Below are positions 16,193 to 25,971 of a stretch of DNA of 55,586 nucleotides, piece by piece. The position numbers were made by a program, and so were the translations under genes. The stretch lies in assembly GCA_944382705.1 (NCBI GenBank), contig CALWNE010000007.1, positions 1 through 55,586 on the forward strand. The letters run 5' to 3'. The DNA is from an uncultured Allofournierella sp. (lineage in GTDB: Bacteria; Bacillota; Clostridia; Oscillospirales; Ruminococcaceae). Below the pieces are notes generated by a model. That model was given only the letters and a program-made list of their open reading frames with translations, was not told the origin of the DNA and did no database searches. Position 1 is the stretch's first letter, and every line of letters begins with the position of its first letter.

Positions 16193-17103
16193 GCCAGGTA
16201 AGTTTGAAGGTGCCCTTTTTGGGCAAGGAACTGGCAGGCCCGGTGATTGGTGCTTCCGGCACCTTTGGCTTTGGCGCCGAATACCAGAACATTGTGGATT
16301 TAAAGATGCTGGGCGGCGTGTCCAGCAAGGGCATTACCCTGGTGCCCAAGTACGGCAACGAGGGCGAGCGTCTGCTGGAAACCCCCAGCGGCCTGATTAA
16401 CTCCATTGGATTGCAGAATCCCGGCGTGCAGCATTTCATCGACCATGAGCTGCCTGTTATGGAGACCCTGGGCACCACCATCTGGGCCAACTTGGGCGGC
16501 GGCTGCATTGAGGACTACGAGCAGGGTGCACAGCTGCTGAATGACACCGCCGTGGATTTTGTGGAGCTGAACATCAGCTGCCCCAATGTGAAGCAGGGCG
16601 GCATTGCTTACGGCATTCAGGCTGCCAGCGCAAGCGAGGTGGTAAGCCGGGTGCGTGCGGTGTGCAAAAAGCCTTTGGTGGTTAAGCTCAGCCCCCAGGC
16701 TGAGAACATCTGCCAGATGGCGGTTGCCTGCGTGGAAGCAGGTGCCGACGCACTGAGCCTGGTGAATACCTTCCAGGCTTGCGCCATTGATTTGGAAAAG
16801 CGCCGTCCGGTGTTCAACAATGTGTTTGCGGGCCTGTCCGGCCCGGCCATTCGCCCCATTGCCCTGCGTATGGTATACCAGGTGTGCGGCGTGGTCAATG
16901 TGCCGGTAGTGGGTCTGGGCGGTATTCTCACTGGTGAGGATGCACTGGAGTTCATTATGGCTGGTGCAACTGCCGTACAGGTGGGCACTGCCAACTTTAT
17001 GGACCCCACTGCCTGCCAGCGTATTACCCAGGAAATTGCAGCCTGGATGGAGCGGCACGGGGTAAACAGCCTGGAGGAAATCCGGGGCTGTGCACGGGTG
17101 TAA
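16189..17103 (+). CDS. pyrD: Dihydroorotate dehydrogenase B catalytic subunit
   Basis: 304 aa, class 1B. FMN TIM-barrel with the catalytic Cys in VELNISCPNVKQGG and glycine-rich FMN-phosphate motifs VVGLGGILTGEDALEF and ATAVQVGTANF. It oxidises dihydroorotate to orotate as a complex with PyrK. ATGA overlap with pyrK. Confidence 0.96.
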   Translation: MSQVSLKVPFLGKELAGPVIGASGTFGFGAEYQNIVDLKMLGGVSSKGITLVPKYGNEGERLLETPSGLINSIGLQNPGVQHFIDHELPVMETLGTTIWANLGGGCIEDYEQGAQLLNDTAVDFVELNISCPNVKQGGIAYGIQAASASEVVSRVRAVCKKPLVVKLSPQAENICQMAVACVEAGADALSLVNTFQACAIDLEKRRPVFNNVFAGLSGPAIRPIALRMVYQVCGVVNVPVVGLGGILTGEDALEFIMAGATAVQVGTANFMDPTACQRITQEIAAWMERHGVNSLEEIRGCARV

Positions 17104-17174
17104 TAACCGGCATTTTAGAACGAATGGCCGGAAGCTGTATAGAACAACAAGGAATGTAAAAAGGAGAAACGACC

Positions 17175-17774
17175 ATGAACAACGCCATTGAGATTTTGAA
17201 GGAATGCGAAGCTTTTCTGGAAGGTCACTTTCTGCTGAGCAGCGGCCGCCATTCCAGCGCATACTGCCAGATGGCTTACCTGCAGCAGCATCCCGCTCAG
17301 TGCGCCAAGGTGATGGAGCAGGTGGCCGATAAGGTGCGTGCTCTGGGCCTGGATGTGGATGTAATTGTAGGCCCCGCCATGGGCGGCATTGTGTACGCTT
17401 ACGAGCTGGGCCGCCAGCTGGGCAAGCGTGCTATCTTTACCGAGCGTGTGGACAATGTGATGACCCTCAAGCGCTTTGCCATAAACCCCGGCGAGAAGTG
17501 CATCATTGCTGAGGATGTTGTAACCACCGGTATCTCCAGCCTGGAGACCAAGCGTGTCATCGAAGAAGCAGGCGGCGAGTGCCTGGGCATCGTGTGCGTG
17601 GTAGACCGCACCAAGGAGGAGGCTCCCAGCCCCATTCCCATCCTGGCCAGCGCTGCCAAGCTGGACCTGCCCAACTACCTGCCTGAGGAATGCCCCATCT
17701 GCGCTGAGGGCAAGCTGCCTCTGGTGCATCTGGGCAGCCGCAAGATGAAGGAACAGGCAAAGCAGACCCTGTAA
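17175..17774 (+). CDS. pyrE: Orotate phosphoribosyltransferase
   Basis: 199 aa. The PRPP-binding motif reads IIAEDVVTTGISS (about residues 112-124), and VDVIVGPAMGGIVYAYELG is the second ribose-phosphate loop. It adds phosphoribosyl to orotate. AAAGGAG before ATG 17175; separated from pyrD by 71 bp. Confidence 0.95.
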   Translation: MNNAIEILKECEAFLEGHFLLSSGRHSSAYCQMAYLQQHPAQCAKVMEQVADKVRALGLDVDVIVGPAMGGIVYAYELGRQLGKRAIFTERVDNVMTLKRFAINPGEKCIIAEDVVTTGISSLETKRVIEEAGGECLGIVCVVDRTKEEAPSPIPILASAAKLDLPNYLPEECPICAEGKLPLVHLGSRKMKEQAKQTL

Positions 17775-17817
17775 AACACCCCCATAGCAACGGTTTTAGA
17801 GAGAGAGGGATGTTCCA

Positions 17818-18909
17818 TTGAAAACATTATTGGTTTTGGCCAACGGTACCGTACTGGAAGGCCAGCACTTTGGTGCTGAGGGTACCCGTGTGGGTGAAGT
17901 TGTATTCAACACTGGCATGGTGGGTTACGAAGAAACCCTGACCGACCCCAGCTACTATGGTCAGATTATTACCCAGAGCTACCCCCTGGTGGGCAACTAC
18001 GGCATCAACGGGGAGGACGCTGAGTCCGACCGGATCTGGGCTTTTGGCTACATTGTGCGGGAGCTGTGCGATGCGCCCAGCAACTTCCGCTGCAAAAAGA
18101 CTTTGGATGCCTACCTGAAGGAACAGGGCATTATTGGTCTGGCTGGCATTGATACCCGCAGCCTGGTGCGCCTGCTCCGTGAAAGCGGTGTTATGAACGG
18201 CGCTCTCACCACCCAGTACGCCAGCGCCGAGGAAGCACTGGCCGACCAGGAGCTGATGGAGGCTATCCGCAGCTACACCGTTACCAAGGCTGTGGCCAGC
18301 GTAACCTGCCAGGAGCCCACCGTACTGGGCGAGGGTGGCAAGTACCATGTGGCCCTGTTTGACTTTGGCTGCAAGAATAACATTGAGCGCAGCCTGGTGG
18401 CCCGTGACTGCAAGGTGACTGTGATACCTGCCACCACCACCGCCAGCCAGCTGAAGGAGATGAACCTGGACGGCATTATGCTGTCCAACGGCCCTGGCGA
18501 CCCGGCGGAGAATGTGGAAATCATCCACAACCTGAAAGAGATTGCCCAGCTGGGCCTGCCCATCTTTGGCATCTGCCTGGGCCACCAGCTGATGGCACTG
18601 GCTCAGGGCGCACAGACCCAGAAGCTGAAATACGGTCACCGTGGCGTAAACCAGCCTGTAACGGACCTGGCCCATGGCCGTACCTACATCACCAGCCAGA
18701 ACCACGGCTACGCTGTGGTGGGCGAAAGCCTGGATGCCTCGGTGGGTGTGGTGAGCCATGTGAATGCCAACGACGGTACCGTAGAGGGCATCCGCTACAC
18801 CAACATGGACTGCTTTACCGTGCAGTTCCATCCCGAAGCTTGCGGCGGCCCCAAGGATACGGACTACCTGTTTGATGAATTTGTGGATATGATGAAAAAG
18901 GAGCGGTAA
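17818..18909 (+). CDS. carA: Carbamoyl-phosphate synthase, small (glutaminase) subunit
   Basis: 363 aa. The start is TTG at 17818, 9 nt after GAGG; the family's usual N-terminus (KTLLVLANGTVLEG) begins there and no ATG fits. N-terminal CarA domain, then a class I glutamine amidotransferase with nucleophile Cys in IFGICLGHQLMALA and the His/Glu pair in VQFHPEACGGP. It releases ammonia from glutamine for CarB. The TTG start may lower its translation. Confidence 0.95.
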   Translation: MKTLLVLANGTVLEGQHFGAEGTRVGEVVFNTGMVGYEETLTDPSYYGQIITQSYPLVGNYGINGEDAESDRIWAFGYIVRELCDAPSNFRCKKTLDAYLKEQGIIGLAGIDTRSLVRLLRESGVMNGALTTQYASAEEALADQELMEAIRSYTVTKAVASVTCQEPTVLGEGGKYHVALFDFGCKNNIERSLVARDCKVTVIPATTTASQLKEMNLDGIMLSNGPGDPAENVEIIHNLKEIAQLGLPIFGICLGHQLMALAQGAQTQKLKYGHRGVNQPVTDLAHGRTYITSQNHGYAVVGESLDASVGVVSHVNANDGTVEGIRYTNMDCFTVQFHPEACGGPKDTDYLFDEFVDMMKKER

Positions 18910-18912
18910 GCC

Positions 18913-21900
18913 ATGCCCAAGGATACAAGCATTAAAAAAGTTTTGGTAATCGGCTCCGGCCCCATCATCATTGGCCAGGCTGCCGAGTTCGACTACTCCG
19001 GCACCCAGGCCTGCCGTGCCCTGAAGGCAGAAGGCATTGAGGTAGTGCTGGTGAACTCCAACCCGGCTACCATCATGACCGACCCCAACATTGCCGACCG
19101 GGTGTATGTGGAGCCCATGACCCCCGAGGTTATCAAGCGCATCATCCAGAAGGAAAAGCCGGACTCCATTCTGCCCAACCTGGGCGGCCAGACCGGCCTG
19201 AACATGGCCATGACCCTGGCCCGGGAAGGCTTTTTGGAGCAGGAGGGCGTGCGGCTGCTGGGCTGTAAGCCCGACACCATCGACCGTGCAGAGGACCGCC
19301 AGCTGTTTAAGGACACCATGGAAAAGCTGGGCGAGCCCTGCATCCCCAGTAAGGTGGTAGAAAACCTGGACGACGCTCTGGAGTTTGCTGCGCAAATCGG
19401 CTACCCCGTAATCGTGCGTCCCGCCTTCACCATGGGCGGCACCGGCGGCGGCATCTGTGAAGATGAGGCCCAGCTGCGGGAAATTGGTACCAACGGCCTG
19501 CGTCTTTCTCCCATCCATCAGGTACTGATTGAAAAGTGCATTGCCGGCTGGAAGGAAATCGAATACGAAGTAATGCGGGACGGAAAGGGCAATGTAATCA
19601 CCGTCTGCAACATGGAAAACTTCGACCCCGTTGGCGTACACACCGGTGACTCCATCGTAGTGGCTCCCAGTCAGACCCTGTCCGACAAGGAGTATCAGAT
19701 GCTCCGTTCCAGTGCCCTGCGCATCATCACCGAGCTGGGCATTGAAGGTGGCTGCAACTGCCAGTTTGCCCTCAAGCCCGATAGCTTTGAGTACGCTGTT
19801 ATCGAAGTAAACCCCCGTGTAAGCCGTTCCTCTGCACTGGCTTCCAAGGCTACCGGTTATCCCATTGCCAAGGTGGCAACCAAAATTGCCATCGGTTACA
19901 GCCTGGACGAAATCACCAACGACATCACCGGCCAGACCTGCGCCTGCTTTGAGCCTGCCCTGGACTACTGCGTGGTAAAGTTCCCCAAGTGGCCCTTCGA
20001 TAAGTTTGTGTATGCAAAGAAGGACCTGGGCACCCAGATGATGGCTACCGGTGAGGTTATGGCCATTGGCCAGAGCTTTGAGGAAGCCCTCATGAAGGCT
20101 GTGCGCTCCATCGAGCTGGGTCTGGATACCATGGACCTGCCCGCTTTGGCAGAATGCACCGACGAAGAAATCCGTGCAAAGCTCCATGTGTGCGACAGCG
20201 ACCGCAGCTTTGTGGTGTTTGAGGCCATCAAGCGCGGCATCAGCTTTGATGAAATTTACGCTGTTACTAAAATCGACCACTGGTTCCTGCACAAGCTGGC
20301 AAAGTTGGCCGACACCGAAAAGCGTCTGGCAGCCGGTGAGATGAGCATGGAGCTGTACAAGCTGGCCAAGCGTCAGGGCTTTACCGATAAGGCCATTGCC
20401 CGCATCAGCGGCAGCGAGCTGCCTGCCCGTCTGCGTGCTGGCTTTAAGATGGTAGATACCTGCGCTGCCGAGTTTGCAGCCCGCACTCCCTACTTCTACT
20501 CCAGCTTTGACGAGGAAAACGAGGCTGCCCGCTTTATTGAGGAGCACCCCACCGACAAAAAGAAGGTGCTGGTGTTCGGCTCCGGCCCCATCCGCATTGG
20601 TCAGGGCATCGAGTTCGACTATTGCAGCGTGCACTGCGTGTGGACCCTGAAAAAGTTTGGCTACGAGGCTGTAATTGCCAACAACAACCCCGAAACTGTT
20701 TCCACCGACTTCGACACCGGCGACCGTCTGTACTTTGACCCGCTGGACCCCGAAAGCGTGGAGAACATTCTGGAAACCGAAAAGCCCTGGGCCTGCGTGG
20801 TGCAGTTTGGCGGCCAGACTGCCATTAAGCTCACCAAGCACCTGACCAAGCTGGGCGTAAAACTGCTGGGCACCCCCGCCGATGCCATTGACGAGGCCGA
20901 GGACCGGGAACGCTTTGACGAGCTGCTGGAGCGGTGCGGAATTCCCCGTCCGAAGGGATTGACCGTATTCACCACCGAGCAGGCTCTGGAAGCCGGCAGC
21001 CAGCTGGGTTACCCTGTGCTGCTGCGTCCCAGCTATGTGCTGGGTGGTCAGAACATGATCATCGCCTACTGCCCTGAGGATGTGGTGGAGTACATGGGCG
21101 TTATTGCCCAGAACACCGACATGGAAAACCCCGTGCTGGTGGACAAGTACCTGATGGGCACCGAGTGCGAAGTGGATGCCATCTGTGACGGCGAGGACTA
21201 CCTGATTCCCGGCATGATGGAGCATGTGGAGCGTGCAGGTATCCACTCCGGCGACTCCATCAGCGTATATCCCCCCCGTTCCCTCTCTCCCCGAATCAAG
21301 CAGATGCTGGTAGAGTACACCGGTCGTCTGGCCCGTGAGCTGAAGGTGGTGGGCCTGGTGAACATCCAGTATGTGGTGTACGACAACCAGGTATATGTCA
21401 TCGAGGTGAACCCCCGTTCCAGCCGTACCGTGCCCTACATCAGCAAGGTGACCGGCGTACCCATGGTAGAGCTGGCAGTGCGCTGCATGCTGGGCGAGAA
21501 GCTCAAGGATATGGAGTGGGGCACCGGCCTGCGGCCCGACGCACCCTATGTGGCTGTTAAGGTGCCTGTGTTCAGCTTTGAAAAGCTGCACGGCGTGGAC
21601 ACCCAGCTGGGACCTGAGATGAAGAGCACCGGCGAGGTGCTGGGCATTGCCCGCAACTTCAGCGATGCTTTGCTGAAGGGTCTGGTGGGTGCCGGTTACA
21701 AGTTCAATAAACCCAAGCCCGGCAGCTGCTGCCTGATTACCGTAAAGAATGCCGACAAGCTGGAAATTTTGGACACTGCATGGCAGCTTAAGTCCATGGG
21801 TTACAAGCTGTACGGCACCAGCGGCACCGCCAAGGTACTGAACAGCAACATGATTGCCTGCAACACCGTGCGCCGCATTGGCGAGGAAGAACCCAATATT

Positions 21901-22116
21901 CTGAACCTGCTGGAAAGCGGCCTGGTGGACTATGTGATTTCCACCTCCGACAAGGGCCGTGACCCCGACCTGGACAGCGTAAAGATGCGCCGCAAGGCTG
22001 TGGAGCTGAGCGTTCCCTGCCTGACCGCCATCGATACCGCCAAGGTACTGGTGGAGACCCTGCGCAGCGGGGCCAGCCTGGAAGATGTGGAACTGATTGA
22101 TATCTCCACTCTGTAA
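18913..22116 (+). CDS. carB: Carbamoyl-phosphate synthase, large subunit
   Basis: 1067 aa, full length. It shows the internal duplication: two ATP-grasp halves beginning VLVIGSGPIIIGQAAEFDYS and VLVFGSGPIRIGQGIEFDYC. The last ~130 residues form the MGS-like allosteric domain (TVKNADKLEILDTAWQLKSM onwards), where UMP or IMP usually bind. It makes carbamoyl phosphate from bicarbonate, ammonia and two ATP. It starts 3 bp after carA and ends the pyr operon. Confidence 0.97.
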   Translation: MPKDTSIKKVLVIGSGPIIIGQAAEFDYSGTQACRALKAEGIEVVLVNSNPATIMTDPNIADRVYVEPMTPEVIKRIIQKEKPDSILPNLGGQTGLNMAMTLAREGFLEQEGVRLLGCKPDTIDRAEDRQLFKDTMEKLGEPCIPSKVVENLDDALEFAAQIGYPVIVRPAFTMGGTGGGICEDEAQLREIGTNGLRLSPIHQVLIEKCIAGWKEIEYEVMRDGKGNVITVCNMENFDPVGVHTGDSIVVAPSQTLSDKEYQMLRSSALRIITELGIEGGCNCQFALKPDSFEYAVIEVNPRVSRSSALASKATGYPIAKVATKIAIGYSLDEITNDITGQTCACFEPALDYCVVKFPKWPFDKFVYAKKDLGTQMMATGEVMAIGQSFEEALMKAVRSIELGLDTMDLPALAECTDEEIRAKLHVCDSDRSFVVFEAIKRGISFDEIYAVTKIDHWFLHKLAKLADTEKRLAAGEMSMELYKLAKRQGFTDKAIARISGSELPARLRAGFKMVDTCAAEFAARTPYFYSSFDEENEAARFIEEHPTDKKKVLVFGSGPIRIGQGIEFDYCSVHCVWTLKKFGYEAVIANNNPETVSTDFDTGDRLYFDPLDPESVENILETEKPWACVVQFGGQTAIKLTKHLTKLGVKLLGTPADAIDEAEDRERFDELLERCGIPRPKGLTVFTTEQALEAGSQLGYPVLLRPSYVLGGQNMIIAYCPEDVVEYMGVIAQNTDMENPVLVDKYLMGTECEVDAICDGEDYLIPGMMEHVERAGIHSGDSISVYPPRSLSPRIKQMLVEYTGRLARELKVVGLVNIQYVVYDNQVYVIEVNPRSSRTVPYISKVTGVPMVELAVRCMLGEKLKDMEWGTGLRPDAPYVAVKVPVFSFEKLHGVDTQLGPEMKSTGEVLGIARNFSDALLKGLVGAGYKFNKPKPGSCCLITVKNADKLEILDTAWQLKSMGYKLYGTSGTAKVLNSNMIACNTVRRIGEEEPNILNLLESGLVDYVISTSDKGRDPDLDSVKMRRKAVELSVPCLTAIDTAKVLVETLRSGASLEDVELIDISTL

Positions 22117-22134
22117 GCACTTGCAAAGCAATGC

Positions 22135-22165
22135 AAAGGACCCTCCCAACTGGGAGGGTCCTTTT
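22135..22165 (+). terminator. Terminator of the pyr operon
   Basis: A 14-bp perfect hairpin, aaaggaccctccca (22135-22148 region) with tgggagggtccttt, is followed by T. Confidence 0.9.
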
Positions 22166-22254
22166 TGCTGTGTACGCCCTTTGCAAAAAGGCGGTGGGCT
22201 GTGACAGCCCTTTAAAAATGGAGCAATCCATCATATCATTTGCAGGGTGGCTAT

Positions 22255-22262
22255 GCTATAAT
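22255..22262 (+). promoter_or_regulatory. Extended -10 promoter of the DEAD-box gene
   Basis: TGC-TATAAT with TATAAT at 22257-22262; no good -35 box at the expected place. The same TGC-TATAAT arrangement recurs at 29720. Confidence 0.5.
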
Positions 22263-22366
22263 AAAAACAACAGCACCAGCCAAGTGAAGTTTAAGCAGTT
22301 TGTCCCTGGGGACTTTGCTCAAGGCCAGCGGTGCACCAAGGCAACAAGAAATGGAGAAGAAACCAG

Positions 22367-23545
22367 ATGTTATACAGTGAATTGAAGGCCAGCCCGGAGC
22401 TTTTGCAGGCCGTGGAGCGCATGGGCTTTACCCAGATGACCGAAGTACAGGAAAAGGCCATTCCCCTGATGATGGCCGGCCATGATGTAACCGCCAAAGC
22501 ACCCACCGGCACCGGCAAAACCTGTGCCTTTGGCATTCCTTTGATTGAGCGCATCAACAAGGAGGAGGCTGTGCCCCAGGCCGTGGTGCTGGCCCCTACT
22601 CGGGAACTGGCCCAGCAGATTGCCCAGGAACTGAAGGAGCTGGCGCACTTTTTGCCCCAGGTGAAAATTGCCTGCCTGTACGGCGGTTCCAACATCCAGC
22701 GCCAGGTGGAAAAGCTGAAAAAAGGCTGCCAGATTGTGGTGGCCACCCCCGGCCGCCTGCTGGACCACATCCAGCACAAAACCATGGATGTGCGAAAGGT
22801 TAGCACCATTGTGCTGGACGAGGCAGACGAGATGCTGAACATGGGGTTTTATAAGGATGTGCGCAAAATCATCGACCAGATGAAAGCCCGCAAAAACCTG
22901 TGTATGTTCAGTGCAACCATCAGCCGTGAGGTAATGGACATCGGCTGGCTGTACCAGCGGGATGCCCAGGAAATCAGCGTGCAGCCTGTGCTGGAAAGCC
23001 AGCCCAAAATCCACCAGTACAAGCTGCTGACCACCGGCCGCAATAAGCTGGCCGATGTGGCCCAGATTATTTTGAGCGGCGGCTACAAGCGGGTGATGGT
23101 GTTTTGCAACACCAAGTTTACCACCGCAATTTTGACCAACCAGCTGGCACGGCTCAATTTTGTGGTGGATTGCCTGCACGGCGATCTTTCCCAGGGGGAG
23201 CGTAATACCATTATGGCAAACTTCCGGGAAGGCAAGCTGGCGGTACTGGTGGCCACCGATATTGCGGCACGGGGCATTGATGTGGATGATGTGGATGCGG
23301 TAATCAACTACGATGTACCTGGCGCCAACGAGCACTATACCCATCGCATTGGCCGTACTGGCCGTGCCAAGCGGGAGGGTGTTTCGTACCTGCTGTACAC
23401 GGCGGAGGAAACAAAACGGGTGGAGGAGCTGCTGCGGCTTACCCGCAACGAAGCTACCCCCGTACACTGGGATGAGGAACACCAAAACCTGGTGGAAGAA
23501 GTGGTGGAAAAGAAGGATAAATTCCAGATTCGCAGTTATTTTTAA
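22367..23545 (+). CDS. DEAD-box ATP-dependent RNA helicase
   Basis: 392 aa, only the two RecA-like domains with no long C-terminal RNA-binding tail. Q motif (MGFTQMTEVQEKAIP), Walker A APTGTGKT (45-52), LAPTRELAQQIA, DEAD box IVLDEADEMLNMG, SAT (MFSATIS) and the C-terminal VATDIAARGIDVDDVD and HRIGRTGRAKREG. It unwinds structured RNA in ribosome assembly or mRNA decay. Start chosen at 22367 (GGAG 10 nt upstream). Confidence 0.93.
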   Translation: MLYSELKASPELLQAVERMGFTQMTEVQEKAIPLMMAGHDVTAKAPTGTGKTCAFGIPLIERINKEEAVPQAVVLAPTRELAQQIAQELKELAHFLPQVKIACLYGGSNIQRQVEKLKKGCQIVVATPGRLLDHIQHKTMDVRKVSTIVLDEADEMLNMGFYKDVRKIIDQMKARKNLCMFSATISREVMDIGWLYQRDAQEISVQPVLESQPKIHQYKLLTTGRNKLADVAQIILSGGYKRVMVFCNTKFTTAILTNQLARLNFVVDCLHGDLSQGERNTIMANFREGKLAVLVATDIAARGIDVDDVDAVINYDVPGANEHYTHRIGRTGRAKREGVSYLLYTAEETKRVEELLRLTRNEATPVHWDEEHQNLVEEVVEKKDKFQIRSYF

Positions 23546-23600
23546 AAAAGGATGAAAAACGCACCTCTGTCTGGCGGGGAATGGCCAGGCAGGGGGAAGA

Positions 23601-24425
23601 ATGCAAGTGAAAAAGGGGTTATGCACTGTGGAGGAGAAGATTTTCTGGTTTGGAGTTGCGGCACTGGTGTGCATTGTGGTACCTTTTGTGGCGGTGGCTT
23701 TGCTGGGATTAAAAAAGCGTTTGCGGATGGATGCTTTTTTGATTGGTGCTGCCGGGTTCTTTTTATGCCAGATTGTACTGCGTATTCCGTTGCTGTCTTT
23801 GCTGCAAAGCTCGGTGCGGTTCAGTGTTTGGGCCAATCGTTACCCGATGCTGTATATCCTGCTGGTGGGGGGGCTGAGCGCCGGCCTGTTTGAGGAGACC
23901 GCCCGGCTGATTGGGGGAAAGCTGCTGCGCAGACTGCCCGATGGGCTGGATGTGGTAAACTACGGCCTGGGCCACGGCCTGTGTGAAATGCTGGTTCTGG
24001 TTGGATTTGGCCACCTGAACAATATGATGGCGTGCTGGGTGATTGCCAACCCGGAGCAGGCCGCTTCGGTGGGGGTAGATGCAGCTACCCTGCAGCTCAT
24101 GACCCAGCAGATGAACGCCGTAACACCCGGCCTGATTGCCTGGGGGCTGCTGGAGCGGGTGAGCGCTTTAGGCTTTCATCTGGCTGCCACCGGTCTGGTT
24201 TTTTGGGGGCTGCGAAAGGGCAGTGCGCTGTTTTATCTGGCCGCAGTGGCAGCCCACACCCTGTTTAATACCGTGGCAGCAATTTTGGCACAGACAAACA
24301 TTGCGCTGTGCGAGCTGGTTTTGCTGGCAGCCTCCTGCTGTATGCTGTGGCAGCTGATGCGCCACCGAAACAGCTTTGAAGGAAGCACAGAATTTGCACA
24401 AAAATCCACCTTTCACAAAGTGTAA
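23601..24425 (+). CDS. YhfC-family membrane protein (putative intramembrane protease)
   Basis: 274 aa with seven or so hydrophobic segments. GLFEETARLIG, then a GLGHGLCEML block, then AAVAAHTLFNTVAAI match the YhfC family, a distant relative of CAAX/PrsW proteases in which paired Glu and His residues in membrane helices make the active site. Substrate unknown. It starts 55 bp after the helicase gene and is probably co-transcribed with it. Confidence 0.7.
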   Translation: MQVKKGLCTVEEKIFWFGVAALVCIVVPFVAVALLGLKKRLRMDAFLIGAAGFFLCQIVLRIPLLSLLQSSVRFSVWANRYPMLYILLVGGLSAGLFEETARLIGGKLLRRLPDGLDVVNYGLGHGLCEMLVLVGFGHLNNMMACWVIANPEQAASVGVDAATLQLMTQQMNAVTPGLIAWGLLERVSALGFHLAATGLVFWGLRKGSALFYLAAVAAHTLFNTVAAILAQTNIALCELVLLAASCCMLWQLMRHRNSFEGSTEFAQKSTFHKV

Positions 24426-24446
24426 AGTATGACTTTTGAAGAGGTA

Positions 24447-24493
24447 AAAACGCCCATAAAATGGCTTTACAGGCCGGTTTATGGGCGTTTTTG
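24447..24493 (+). terminator. Intrinsic terminator
   Basis: A 14-bp stem aaaacgcccataaa (24447-24460)/tttatgggcgtttt (24478-24491) is followed by T. It ends the helicase-YhfC unit. Confidence 0.85.
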
Positions 24494-24568
24494 TTGGACT
24501 GGATAAACAAAAATAATTGTGTAAATTGTGCGGACCCTAGTGGATGTTGCCGAAGATGTGAAAAACGG

Positions 24569-24597
24569 TTGCAAACCCGGTTTTTCGTCGTTACAAT
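24569..24597 (+). promoter_or_regulatory. Promoter of the BMP transporter operon
   Basis: -35 TTGCAA (24569-24574), 17-bp spacer, -10 TACAAT (24592-24597). A nearly perfect inverted repeat, gaaaaacgg ... ccggtttttc (24560-24587), straddles the -35 box and could be an operator. Confidence 0.65.
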
Positions 24598-24699
24598 GGA
24601 ACTGTATCCGGCAGGGAGCTGTGCTGGAATTTGTTAGCAATGACAAAATCCACCGTTTCTGCCAAGTTGTTTCAACCAGCTTGAGGAGGAGTTTTTTAC

Positions 24700-25872
24700 A
24701 TGAAAAAGATTCTGAGTGCCGTTTTGGCAATTACCATGGCTTTGGGTCTGGCAGCTTGCGGCGGCAATGCATCCGCAGGTTCTTCGGCTGCAAATGCAGG
24801 CAGCACTGGTACTTCCGCAGGGGCTTCCACCACTGGCGGCGTGGCTAAGGAAGATCTCAAAATTGGCGTGGTACATCTGTCTGACCCTGCTGAGGGCACC
24901 GGTTACAGCTACACCCACGAGCTGGGCATTCAGGGCATGATGAAAAACTTGCAGCTGAGCGAGGATCAGCTGGTGGAAAAAATCAACATCTCCGACACCG
25001 ACGCTGCCGCTGTGGAAAATGCCATGACCGAGCTGATTGAGGAAGGCTGCAATATTATCTTTGCCACCAGCTGGGGTTATATGGATACCTGTGAGGCTTT
25101 GGCCGAGGAGTATCCCGAGGTATTCTTTAGCCACGGCACCGGCTATAAGTCCAACGGCACTAACTTTAACAACTACTTTGGCCGCATCTACCAGGCCCGT
25201 TACCTGAGCGGCATTGCAGCTGGCCTTAAGACCGAGAGCAACAAAATTGGCTATGTGGCTGCCATGGGCAAGGAAAATGGCGAGGTTACCAGCGGCATCA
25301 ATGCCTTTGCCATGGGTGTTGCCAGCGTAAACCCCGATGCTGAGGTGTTTGTAAAGGTAACCAACAGCTGGTTTGACCCCGAAGGAGAAAAGCAGGCCGC
25401 CGAGGCTCTGCTGGCTGCCGGCTGCGATGTAATTGGCCAGCACTGCGATACCGCAGGCCCCCAGCTGGCTGCTGAGGCCAAGGGCGTTTGGGGCATTGGC
25501 TATAACAGCGATATGAGCAAGGATGCACCCGACGCAACCCTGACCAGCGTTATGTGGGATTGGAGCGTATACTACACCCAGGCTGTGCAGAACATCATCG
25601 ACGGCACCTGGGTAGCCGGTACCAAGATGGACAACTACTTTGGCGACATGGCCGACGGCCTTGTGACTCTGTCTGACCTGAACACCGACCTGGTAGCAGA
25701 GGGCACTGCCGAAAAGATTGCAGAGGTACAGGCAAAAATCATCTCTGGCGAATGGGATGTATTTGATGGCAAGACCGAAATTGTGGACAATCAGGGCCAG
25801 ACCCATACCCTGGAAGGTGCCGACTACGGCAGCTGCAACTGGTATGTTTCCAATGTAAAAGAACAGGCCTGA
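24700..25872 (+). CDS. BMP-family nucleoside-type substrate-binding lipoprotein
   Basis: 390 aa. Lipoprotein signal MKKILSAVLAITMALGLAAC with the lipobox Cys at residue 20, then a Ser/Gly/Ala linker. The mature part fits BmpA/PnrA proteins (IGVVHLSDPAEGTGYSYTHE; YFGRIYQARYLSGIAAGL; DVIGQHCDTAGPQLAAE). It binds the ligand, usually a purine nucleoside in this family, for the ABC genes behind it. GAGGAGG before ATG 24700. Its position after the pyr region does not by itself identify the nucleoside. Confidence 0.85.
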   Translation: MKKILSAVLAITMALGLAACGGNASAGSSAANAGSTGTSAGASTTGGVAKEDLKIGVVHLSDPAEGTGYSYTHELGIQGMMKNLQLSEDQLVEKINISDTDAAAVENAMTELIEEGCNIIFATSWGYMDTCEALAEEYPEVFFSHGTGYKSNGTNFNNYFGRIYQARYLSGIAAGLKTESNKIGYVAAMGKENGEVTSGINAFAMGVASVNPDAEVFVKVTNSWFDPEGEKQAAEALLAAGCDVIGQHCDTAGPQLAAEAKGVWGIGYNSDMSKDAPDATLTSVMWDWSVYYTQAVQNIIDGTWVAGTKMDNYFGDMADGLVTLSDLNTDLVAEGTAEKIAEVQAKIISGEWDVFDGKTEIVDNQGQTHTLEGADYGSCNWYVSNVKEQA

Positions 25873-25895
25873 GCATTGAATCGGCCATGAGCGCA

Positions 25896-25930
25896 AAAAA
25901 AAGGCGGTCCTATCTGACCGCCTTTTTTTG
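25896..25930 (+). terminator. Terminator between binding protein and ATPase genes
   Basis: Stem aaaaaaaggcggtc (25896-25909)/gaccgcctttttt (25916-25928) with T run. Lying inside the transporter operon, it would make the binding protein more abundant than the membrane components if it is leaky. No separate promoter is evident after it. Confidence 0.8.
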
Positions 25931-25971
25931 ATGGAATACCCAAGACGGGCAAAACAGCAAGGAGGAAGTCC

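Noticed and set aside
17827..22149. A 1440-codon open frame on the minus strand
   Set aside because: It is the antisense shadow of carA/carB; low-complexity His/Gly/Leu composition, no domains, and the plus strand holds textbook CarA and CarB.
24598..24699. Purine riboswitch upstream of the nucleoside-type importer
   Set aside because: None of the conserved purine-aptamer loop and junction sequences are present in the 100-nt leader.
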